A stretch of 64,000 nt of DNA from contig CP137679.1 of the NCBI GenBank assembly GCA_037976565.1, forward strand, positions 29,456,534-29,520,533, given 5' to 3'. Below the pieces are notes generated by a model that made no database searches, was not told the DNA's origin, and saw only the letters and a list, made by a program, of their open reading frames with translations. How positions within the stretch are numbered: the stretch's first letter is position 1; each line of letters begins with the position of its first letter. A program made the position numbers and the translations under genes. This document shows positions 1 through 9,700 of this stretch, piece after piece. This DNA comes from Mesocentrotus franciscanus (taxonomy: Eukaryota; Echinodermata; Echinoidea; Camarodonta; Strongylocentrotidae).

Positions 1-1477
1 GCCATGAACAGATATCACGTAGATATCAGAGTCTGCTCCAATAAGGACGGTTCATCTGTATGTCGTAGCCACACTCCACCCCCTACCCTTTCCCTGATAT
101 CACCCATATTTTATTTCTCCCACCCACTATCATCATTAATCATTTACTGACCGTCCACTTGACTTCTATCGGTGAAAGACACTTGCAAGAAAATGTATCA
201 ATTATTGATAGAAAAGTGTGATAACTAGCCAAGGCAAAACACCATTAGCCTTCGGCTGTTAAAACGCCTGCTCCTTATTTTTTTTTTATTGCTTCTCTGT
301 TTTTCTTCCTTTTTTTCTTTCTTTTTATTGTAGTACTGAAACAGTGTTATCTCAAGAATTTTCTCGACAAAATGTTTACCTATCCTTGTTAAGGCGATTT
401 GAATTTAAGACTCTTACTGATTCGAATTCATGTATGTTTGAAACAAGACGAGGGTATGATATAAGAATGTAGACAAAAAATATAATAATAATCGGATAGA
501 AAGACCAAACCATATTCCCAAGAATCATTGTCCGGGATTCCGGGGTTGATAAAAATGATGATAGATAAAAGAGGCCATTTTCGTATAATGTAATAAAATA
601 TATAATTTACCTGTTACGATTAACTGTATTTCAATAGTCAGAATGTAAATTACATACATTGCGTGTTGTTAGGTAGCCATAAAGTTTGCCCATTCTAGCA
701 ACAACTAATGTATGCAATCCGAGACCTGACGATTGACAGACAATGATATAAAACAGGTGAATGTAATGGCTCGTCGCTTGGTAAACGTGTATAAATTCGA
801 ATACATATCGAAAATGGTTTATTGAGAATGATGTTTCATTTAGCCATAGAAAATAACATTAAAGAAATGATCTACATTCACACCTTAAGAAAGTCAGTAT
901 TCATCTCGTTTGAGTATGTTCATTATATAGTCACCGACTTCAATGTATCATTGGCAAGTTTTTAGGGCATTTGAAATTAACCTTTTTAAAACGAGAAACC
1001 GTCATCTTTAGTTCGATCTCCTTTTCAGAGAACTGACGACTCTAAGTGTGAAAATTGCACTCGAAGACTAGAGAAAGACACTTCTGTGTAGGTACATGTA
1101 TAAGTGTAGAAGCTTTGCCCTCGGAAAGTACCTTTTAATCAGAAAGGGGGATTATGGGGAATTATGTACACATCGTTAATGTGTCTGTGTGAAGTTTTAA
1201 ATCGTGTTTCTGATATCTGTAACACCGATTAGCGGATTTCGGGTTTAGTCTCTTACAAGTGAAACGAAAGAAAATATATTCTCAAAGAATCGAATGTGAC
1301 TTAGACTGAATGTTCACGACTTGAAATGAATGATATCTGCAGAGCAATTTTTTTGATGGAAAGCGTATAATAGCCGGGGAATAAGCACGGAAGGACAAGA
1401 ATATCCAGAATGTAGAAGAAGTGATCTCATATGAATTTTACTTTTCAGTAATGTGATTTCTAGCCAATTTTCTTTAC
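1..1477. other. Intergenic, no gene seen
   Basis: AT-rich sequence without a supportable exon. Around 660-740 there is weak resemblance to the interior of the TA-flanked MITE family seen at 56058-56289 (a segment reading like AGTTTGCC then AGCAACAACTAATGTATGCA), so a very degraded copy may lie at roughly 590-780. Nothing else is recognised. Confidence 0.5.
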
Positions 1478-1628
1478 AACATGATCGCAACTACTTTTGG
1501 AAAATCGACCTAAGGCGATTTCAGTGGCCTTCTACGTCACCTTTGAAATGTGCAATTTCTGTGGGATATAAAATAGGGTATTTGATTGCCCTTGAGATGA
1601 TTTTCAGAAAGTAGTTGCGATCGTGTTT
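1478..1628. mobile_element. MITE family 1, copy 1
   Basis: A 151-bp element with terminal inverted repeats of about 20 bp: the left end reads AACATGATCGCAACTACTTT and the right end is its reverse complement with few changes. The interior has the family signature (CCTAAGGCGATTTC, then TGTGGGATATAAAATAGGG, then GATTGCCCTTGA). There is no coding capacity, so it is presumably mobilised in trans by an unidentified transposase. Related copies are at 3628, 17069, 41579 and 44823. Confidence 0.8.
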
Positions 1629-2634
1629 CATTTTCTTCATAGTTTGTATTTTCCGGCTGTTTCTTCAATTTATATAACATCAATCACCAAATTGGTGATA
1701 TGTGCCACCCTGTATAAATATCAGAAATAAATAAATAAATTAATTAACATACATGTACTATCAATTTATACAAAATCAGGAATAAATACAACACACAGTT
1801 GAACATGAGTACAGAATGGCATAGGCTTTGGTATAGAAACATAATAACACAATAACACAATTTACAATTTACTGCATGATAACCAATTCAGGGTTTATTT
1901 GGACTAGCCTCTTGATATAGAAATGTAATTCTATCATTCCATCACCGTAACTCAATATCAGCTAAAAACCTTCCTCTACCAAAGTTTTCAAATAGTTTTT
2001 TTATATTTGTATTTACCATCAGTGAGTTTTAAAAGAATGAAATTCAACTGTGATACCTTATAGTATTTTAAGGGGAAATAAGGTGGCATACAAAATTATC
2101 ACTATCTTTCACAACCACTCAGAACAATTGAAGATGGTTTGAAATACTACTTCACCTTAACCATAATTCTACCACATTTCTGTCAGTAAAAACAAACAAA
2201 AAGGAAAAAGGGCATAAAACATGTTTCCATTTACCGACAGTATTGGATAGATTACCGTGAACAAAGGTGAAAATACTGCGCACTACTCAGAATCGATTTG
2301 GAGCAGGAAATCGACAAGTATCTTGGAAACCATAATCCCATTTTCAGTGTTTGAGGTTTGTGGTCTACCGTTCCTGTGATCGTTATTATGTTGGATCCAT
2401 TACGCAGAGTGAGGCAGATTCATGCAAGCTAAAAATATGCCAGATGGTAAATTTTCCACCATTTTTTCCGGAAGAATGGGGATAATATAATTGTTGTACT
2501 TATTACAGAACACTGCGAAAAAATGTTTTCATACGCTAAAAAGATCAGATTATAATTCACTATGCATTTGAAATGGTGTTTTATAAGTAATAGTTTGGAA
2601 AAGATTTTGTTTGTATATCCTTGGCTCAAGTAAT
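1629..2634. other. Intergenic, no gene seen
   Basis: AT-rich. A short (AAAT)n run at 1724-1742 resembles the tail of a non-LTR retroelement but nothing supports one upstream of it. The open frames here are short and have low-complexity translations. Confidence 0.5.
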
Positions 2635-2737
2635 GGCCCGAATTCACAAAGGAGGTTTGTGGACAAACCTAGGTTTGTACAAACCTAGGTCTGATCAAAC
2701 CTGGTTTGTCCACAAACCTCCTTTGTGAATTCGGGCC
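2635..2737. mobile_element. Nearly perfect palindromic fold-back element
   Basis: A 103-bp inverted repeat: the first 34 bases, beginning GGCCCGAATTCACAAAGGAG, are the exact reverse complement of the last 34. The centre contains a second perfect palindrome (CCTAGGTTTGTACAAACCTAGG region, about 2669-2690). AAT is present on both flanks (2632-2634 and 2738-2740), compatible with a 3-bp target duplication as made by PIF/Harbinger elements. It reads as a minimal MITE reduced to its ends. Superfamily is an inference from the TSD length and GGCC-rich termini. Confidence 0.75.
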
Positions 2738-3627
2738 AATGAGTTTCATGCTTGTAAATGTTCAGAGCAATTTTATGATAACTAGCTAAATATGGACGCA
2801 AATCACTTTTCAGGAAATTCACAAACTAAAACATAAAAATAACATTCTATTTAAAAGCATTCGATTTCTCATGAAATTAAAACTTGCCCACCTCCGGAGG
2901 TTCTCAAGCTTCTCAGAAGAAGAAGACAAAGAACAAGAAGAAGAAAGAAAATATGAAATTGTTGCACCTGCGAGCCAGAGTGTAAGAGGAATACATTTCA
3001 CAATACAATTATCAAAATACAATGACGATACCTTCCCGTTGATTGTATATATTACCAATACTCATCGGAAGATTTAAATGTTTTCTCATGAGGGGATACA
3101 CGTTACACGAAGGCTATGAATGTCAAATGCATTTTCTCTGTATTGTAGGTCGCTCGACACGTTAACGAAATCTCTGCTTCGTACAGACCGTTCACACATG
3201 GTAACATTTCCTGCTTTGGATAACTTTACAGACAGGATCGTAACACACCGCAAACACCCCCGGCGCTACGCCCATCTCTAGAGAAACGGTAGTTCTTGAC
3301 TACCACCAAAGATTTTAGAAAGTGTTTCCAGTGTTTGTAGCAGTGATTAGTTAATACATACAATGAACCTTTGATAGGCTACAATGGTTCAGGCTTGGAC
3401 ATAGATCGTTGCTATGTAACGACGCATCTAACTTGTCTAAAGTTTGTCCAAAGTAGCAATTGTTTATTTAAGGCGATTTTGACTCTGACTGTTGAAAACG
3501 AGTGTAACAACCTGAATGTAATATTTCATCTCTATATTTTGGGGGCCAGGAAATCAAGGGAATTAACTCGTATCCTATCACAGAGTTTACGCCCTTCTGG
3601 CTCTCAGCATACAATAAAGGCACTTAG
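2738..3627. other. Intergenic, short ORF of doubtful meaning
   Basis: A small frame on the plus strand at 2871-3077 has an acidic stretch but no recognisable domain, and the opposite strand is open too. A short sequence at 3587-3607 (TTTACGCCCTTCTGGCTCTC) recurs at about 51288-51307, so part of this region is a dispersed repeat. No exon is claimed. Confidence 0.4.
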
Positions 3628-3753
3628 AACACGATCGCAAAGACTTTCGTAGAATCAACCTAAGGCAATTTCAATACCCTCATCTATCACTTGCCATGAT
3701 GGATTACGTAATTCGAACATGATTTTTATGGGATGTTCAATAGGGTTGACATT

Positions 3754-4471
3754 GGGCCGTATGCATAAAAAGTAGCAATTGCTTGTGCTAGCCTTTTACT
3801 TGAATCCGTATGCATAAACATAAGCAATTGCTTGCAAGCAAATGCTTTTGCTAGCAAGCACAAGCAATTGCTTGATGTCCGCAAGCAATTGCTTAAAAAC
3901 GTATGCATAAAACGAACCTTTTGCTTGTTCTTATAAGCAATTGCTTACGTTTTTTCAAGCTCCGTCATAGCAGCTTGAGCTCTTGCTTAATCAGGACGTT
4001 CGCGGTTAAGCATCATGTTTATGCTCGTTAGAGAAAACCAAAGTTGTACAGGAGTAGAATAAATCGAGAAGAAATTGCTCCCGAGACCTATCGGAAACTA
4101 TTCCGTTTCGACAAAGAGAACGTTGAGTGGTTAGCACACAGGTTCATACCTGAACATGATGAAAACGGGAGGATGTCTGACAACTGCCATGTCAGGAAAG
4201 GCTACCCCACACGCATGACATTTGAATACACTACTAGTATGCGAAACCCGCCTTTGTTCTCCCATGAATGATGTTCGCACCGGCGTGACGTCGCTATTGT
4301 TGAGATCGTAAGCAATTGCTTGCTGGAGGCAAGCAAAGGTTTGAGCACAAGCAAAATGTTATGCATACGGATTTAAGCAATTGCTTGAGCTTGATCTTTT
4401 GCTTGACAAGCAATTGCTTGTGCTTGAAGCAATTGCTTGCAAGCAATTGCTACTTTTTATGCATACGGCCC
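3754..4471 (+). mobile_element. PIF/Harbinger-type DNA element, internally deleted
   Basis: A 718-bp element flanked by ATT on both sides (3751-3753 and 4472-4474). The ends GGGCCGTATGCATAAAAAGT and its reverse complement form inverted repeats of over 30 bp. Both subterminal regions are packed with the palindrome AGCAATTGCT, about ten copies in all. The middle holds a fragment of transposase-like coding sequence (separate entry). A 3-bp duplication, GGGCC-type ends and a HARBI1-like peptide together indicate PIF/Harbinger. It is probably non-autonomous, because only a short piece of transposase remains and the second ORF typical of the superfamily is absent. Confidence 0.8.
4044..4271 (+). 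pseudogene. Harbinger transposase N-terminal fragment
   Basis: An open frame of about 75 codons without an ATG at its start. The translation contains PETYRKLFRFDKENVEWLA, which fits the start of the HARBI1/PIF transposase family, where an FR(F/L)SKE(T)V motif precedes a helical segment. A stop lies immediately upstream (4032-4040 region) and the frame ends at 4271, long before the DDE residues, so it cannot encode an active enzyme. It sits inside the 3754-4471 element. Assignment rests on this short motif and is moderately secure. Confidence 0.55.
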
Positions 4472-4514
4472 ATTGTCCTTGAATTGATTTCTCGACAGTC
4501 TTTGTGACCGTGTC

Positions 4515-5297
4515 TTGTGGAAAATAAGGGCGTTCAATGAAATGTCCATATGTGAACTGGGTCGCGATTGAGAACAAGCACAGAGGTGGAATCAATGCTT
4601 GGGCCCTAAGTCCCTCTTGTTTGTTAAGCTGTGTCAACCCCGACGGTATGGTTACACCTTAAAGTCGCCACTGTTATCCCCGCAGCCACCGGGCTAGGCC
4701 TCTGTACGTGTGAAAGCATTCCCAAGGAGTCGAACGGCACCTCGCATAATGGGAACTGGCTAGCCTTCTTTCAAGGAATGACTTCTTGACAAAGGATAGG
4801 ATAAGTCAAATTATTTCATGGGCTTAACATTTTTAAGTTGAAATTTCATTTTCCCTTTGATGCCTCACCCTCCTTCCCCTTGAGCCTGTAGATGGCCCAA
4901 CAAGATCGTAGGACTTTCGAGATATCAACTTAGAGGACATTTCAATTCCCTCAGTCTTTCCAATTCCAATCCAAATTAATCAAAATGACTGGAAAAAGTT
5001 AGGTATATTCATCGATACACATTAGTGCCGACATACTCCAGATCTGTCACAATTATGGTTCTCACCTCAAATTTGCCGTCTGCAGAAGAACAAAAATATG
5101 CTCTTCTTACATTCCAAGATAAAATGAGATCTAAAAAATGCTACGTCAAATCAAATGAATGGTAAATCATATCTTAATGATTAAGTCCACTCCACTGAAA
5201 AGTTGAGCTGATTAGATAGACAAAAATCTAAAAAGCCCAAATATAACTTGGTTTTGGAAAATGGTGCTCAGATTTATTTTTAATAATTTTTTTTAAT
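4515..5297. other. Intergenic, possible degraded MITE family 1 trace
   Basis: At 4902-4965 a stretch reading GATCGTAGGACTTTCGAGATATCAACTTAGAGG then ATTTCAATTCCCTCA resembles the left half of MITE family 1, without a convincing right end. No gene is seen. Confidence 0.4.
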
Positions 5298-5617
5298 GAG
5301 CAAAAAACAAGTTAATGAGCGAGTCGGTTGTGACGTAGGGTCCTCACAACACAGATTCGTAATGTAACCAAATTTAATGCATACGTCTTTGTGAAGTGCC
5401 TCGATACAAACTATTTCATTCACCTGATAAGAATAATGAAACACTATTATTCTTATCAGGTGAATGAAATAGTTTGTATAGAGGCACTTCACAAAGACGT
5501 ATGCATTAAATTTGGTTACATTACGAAAATAGCCTATTGTCAGAATGTATACCGCTGGCACTTTCGTTGTGAGGAGCATACGTCACATCCGTACAGCAAT
5601 ATAAATGTTTTGCTCGA
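5298..5617. mobile_element. Large fold-back element with long hairpin core
   Basis: The core 5358-5525 is an almost perfect inverted repeat: arms of 80 bp separated by an 8-base loop at 5438-5445, with one clear mismatch. The outer arms continue the symmetry less exactly (TGTGACGTAGGGTCCTCACAAC at about 5329 against its reverse complement at about 5567-5588, and GAGCAAAA at both ends). Both strands encode the same peptide because of the palindrome. It looks like a fold-back or MITE-type element; an RNA from it would form a very long hairpin. Confidence 0.7.
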
Positions 5618-6704
5618 AATACCCGAAACAAAAATCGCTCTTAAAAATCACCTGATTGAAGTACGCCCGTGATATTTGGCAGTTTTAACCTTTGATTTAT
5701 TTACAACATGTTATAATTTTTGAAAATCGGAGCGGACTTGGGCTTAATGATCTCGAGTAGGATTTCAATAGGATTGAAATACTGCATGCTATAGGGAAAA
5801 ACATGATCAAATACATCCGATGAAAAAGCAGGTGTTTGAATTTAATCAAGGCACGTAGCAACATCTGCTGCAAGCAATTACAAGGGTTTAATGGAAATGT
5901 TTTATGCGATCAATTTCAATCATATACCTTCTACATGCAGAAGGGTTTGGAATTCACTCCAAAGTAGTGCTTTGAATGTTTTAATCTTTCGAGAGTGGTT
6001 TCCATTATTTTTTAGCATGGATTTCATCTCTTCCTCCACGAAGTAATCCCTGAAATAACATCTCAAAGAGTGAATTATCACTTCTGTATAATTATGTAGA
6101 GATTAGTCTAGAAGTAGGGCACAAATTTAGTATGTGAATCATTTTGACATTGATAGATTACTAAGAGTTGTTTACTGGCTTCATTAACAAAATAATGTCA
6201 TGGCATATTATTAGAATATGTTCGTATAAAGTGATATTAAGCGTGCAAAAACGAACATTTATAGCTGGATCGTTTGAAATAGTGTGATAAAGAGGACAAG
6301 TGTACAAACTGACATTCAATTTCCATATAAATCGCACATTTTAAATCCATTTGCATTTCAAACCTGTACGCACGCCAAAAACGAGTAAACTTCAAATACA
6401 CATGTGTTCTTAAAGATAAAGAAAAGGTGGAAGAGCGCGGGTTGTTCCTCTGTATTATAGAAGCTGCAATACATGATTGGCTCAGGATTTCAAAACGAGC
6501 CCCTTATTTTGGAGATAACGTGAACATTTTTACGAAATTAAGCCCCTTTTGAACACGTAAACACGGAAAAGTATTTTTAATTGTGCTTCTAACCTTCTAG
6601 CTTACTTAACTCTGAAAATTTGAAAGTTAATAGCATGAAGGTAGTTTAAATTACATGTACTAGTAAGATTGTTAAATGTCCCACTTTTTCCTATTTAATT
6701 GCAG
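5618..6704. other. Upstream of the apextrin-like gene; first exons not located
   Basis: The apextrin-like gene must have at least one more upstream coding exon, because the exon at 6705 enters in phase 1. No signal-peptide exon could be picked out with confidence in this interval or farther left. One possible splice acceptor is at 5939-5940 (CTACATGCAG) but the following frame has no family support. Confidence 0.4.
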
Positions 6705-6764
6705 TTATGGCCTTATCAACGAGAACACGTTATGCAATACCAGCTCCTTCAACAGGTTGTGCAG
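6705..6764 (+). CDS. Apextrin-like gene, ApeC exon 1 found
   Basis: A 60-base exon between TTTAATTGCAG and GTAATA. In the frame continuing into the next exon (phase 1 at both ends) it reads MALSTRTRYAIPAPSTGCA, fitting the Y-x-(I/L)-P-x-P-x-x-G-C start of ApeC domains. The usual Trp-Pro just before this motif appears in another frame (TGGCCT at 6708-6713), so a local frame change in the past is possible. Confidence 0.7.
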
Positions 6765-9700
6765 GTAATAGTCAAAGTTATATTTCACTTATAGTCTCAA
6801 AATGTATGTAAATGTCATAGATAGTGAGCTTCTCCTCTGAAGAGAGAGAAAAATGGAAATAAGGGATTTAATTTCTAATCACGAATTACGAATCTTATCT
6901 ATAGTATCTGTCTGTCTCTGTCTGTCTCTGTCTGTATCAGTCTCTCTCTCTCTCTCCCTCTTTGTCTTTATTTCTCCCCCCCCCCACCCGCCCCTCCCCA
7001 CTCTCTCTCTCTCTCTTTCTATCTTTGTCTCGATATATGCTCTCTCTGGTCTCGCCCTACCCCTTCCTGTCTCTGTCTGTCTCTCTCTCTCTGTCTTACC
7101 TTTCTGCCCCTTTCTCATACTTTTCTCAATTTCATTCATATCTCTGTCCCGGTTGGTATCTCTCCTTTTTTTTCTCGCTAGAATTTGTATTGTTCATAAT
7201 TTTCTCATATCAAACTAAACAGACAAATGGAAACCAGTTCATCTTACAGTCGCCTACCCGAACCTCACTACATTGACTATCATATCCAATGAGTTCCATG
7301 TTTCGCTTGTCGTCGAAAAGGATCAAGCTGATAACGTTGACATGCGTTTCTGCATGTGGGACAGCGAAATGGATGATTCGTTAGAAACGTGAGTATCGAT
7401 TTTAAAACTTTGGGATGATAAAACTAAAAATGGTTGAACGCTCCCCAATCGATATTCGATGCACTATTCATAAGCAAACTTCGTTTTCTTTCTAATTTCA
7501 TGCAGTGAAGTCACAGTTTGCTACGGTCAAGAAGATGCGGTTTCTTATACCATTCTACCTGATGTACGATACTGTGTACACGACGTAGAGCAGGATTGGA
7601 CTAAAAATCTTTTTTTTAAATTTATCTCATACAGTGGGGTCGCGGTAGCAGACGGTTTTGGTCAAGGAGATGCTGTTTCGTATACCACCTTACCTGATGG
7701 ACGTTACTGTGTATACGGCGTAGGGCACGCAGAGGCGAACATGGCCAAAGGGAAATGGGAGTGGTCGCAGGGATCATGTCCAAAAGGCTTTGAGTCAGGT
7801 ATGGTGCTAAAAGAAGATGTTACGGGCTGGTCCCACCTGATAAATAACTATGATTGTAAACGTCATCCAAACAGGGGCGGAACCGGGATTTGTTAAAGAG
7901 TGGGCACAGTATTCCAAAAATTATCTTACAAGCAAAAAACAACAAGGGGGGGGGGAAGAAAAAAAGTCCCATACTCTGATTTTTGTTGTGTGTGCAGTGC
8001 ATGAGATTTTCAACAAGATTGAGTCAATATCTTTTCACCATTATCAATCCTAAACTTCACGGTATGTATCAATTCTTAAGTACTGCATAATCAACCTTTC
8101 CCAATTTCTTATGGACGGTTTTTTCCCAACGTAATCGCATGACGAGTACTCAATTTCATATTTAAATGCGTGACAGGCAGTTGCCAAGATAAATAGAGTA
8201 CCGAAGTGTGACGTCATACTGGCCAACTTGTCAAGGTTGCTGGTTCTAAACAATTGTGTGCTAAGCAAAGGTGTGGTGATCACACGAGCCCCAACCACTG
8301 AATTTGCCCTGCTCCAGTCCGTTGCTTGAATGATTTCGCGGTGAACCTCATGCGCAGGCGAGCGAATATGTCGCTAGCACTTCGATTCTCTATAGTTTGG
8401 CGTCATTGAACAATTATGGTAAAGCTATTTGAAGCGAATGAAAACATGGAAAAGGGGAAATTTGAGAAGAACGCATCAGTCACTCCGTAATCTTTTCTGA
8501 CAACTTCATTAGACAAGTCAACATTTACCAAGCTTTCGAGATTCAATCATGGAAAATGGGGAAAGTAAAATATTGAAGAAAAATTTAGATCTTGATAAGT
8601 TCATGTAAACATCTTTATCCATCATTCTTAAATAATCATATTTTCATTTTATTTTTCATTTTCAGGATTTGTTAGAAGAAAAATAGACGGTACTTTATTA
8701 TCAAAAGAGCATGGAAATAAGATTTATTCGGTGCTTAAATTCCGTAACCTCAAAATGTCAATATTAGGTGATGGGTTATCTTCTTTGATGGATGTTCCTT
8801 TGCGTAAAAGATTTGTCAGTTTTTATCAATTGAAATACAGGCAAATATATAATGGATGGAAAACCTGATTATGGTCAACAGTGGTCACAAGAAAAAGAGA
8901 TGAAATGTCAACTCGTTGTTACAGCTTGTTAATAAATGATTGAAGGTTTTAAAACGTGGGCAGCTATAAAATAAATTATTCAATTTTTGTATGTGATGGC
9001 AAAGCGTTTGGTGATTACAGGATTACTAAGTCAATGCGGAAGAATACCCCAGTCACACCGATCAGACCGACAACAGACAGAATTAAAAATAAATACACAT
9101 TACCGAAAATGGCCAAGAATCGGTCGGTTTGGTGTTTTGCGGAGTGACTGAGCATTTTGAATATTTCGGGACAAAATTCTCGTACCCGGTTTAATCCTTA
9201 AAGGGCAGGCCAACCCTTGTAATAAGTTGATTTGTATGGAAGCAAAAAATAACAGAATCAGAATGGCAAAAGTTTTAAATGAATCGGACCAATAGTAAGG
9301 AAGTTATGAATGTTTGAAATATGAGATCACTAAGTCTATGCGAATCTCAAATTGGTAGTTTGGTTAGTGGATTGTGACGTAGGACGAGGATAACTCTCCC
9401 ATTTGCCGTGTACAAAAATATCACTAATTTCTGTTTTTCTCGTAAGTTCCTTCTCCCTTGGGGCACTACTCAAAATATATTATAGATAGCATATTATTAT
9501 AGGTCCTCTAAAAAGAATAAACCCTCCTGAGCCATGAATTTTTGAAATTTTGAAATTTTAGTCATTTTATATGTTGGAACAGATGGGAAAGTAGTCCGGT
9601 ACTACATCACATTGACATTACCGCTTCAGTCAATTTGAAGTGCCTATACGGATAGTGATTACATTTTTCAAAAAATCATAACTTTCTTATATTTAGTCAG

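Larger units (their letters stand above)
3628..4514. mobile_element. MITE family 1, copy 2, split by a Harbinger-type insertion
   Basis: The left end AACACGATCGCAAAGACTTT at 3628 and the right end ending GACAGTCTTTGTGACCGTGT near 4514 are inverted repeats of the same type as at 1478. Between them the family interior runs continuously if 3754-4474 is removed: the halves then join as GGTTGACATT/GTCCTTGA, matching the uninterrupted copies. So copy 2 was in place before the 718-bp element inserted. Confidence 0.8.

Noticed and set aside
6853..7276. Long Ser/Leu-rich open frames on both strands
   Set aside because: They translate the CT-rich tract; composition alone explains the open frame and no domain is present.
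8666..8767. Extra apextrin exon
   Set aside because: Splice phases fit, but the peptide has no ApeC similarity and the domain is complete without it; kept only as a low-interest observation.
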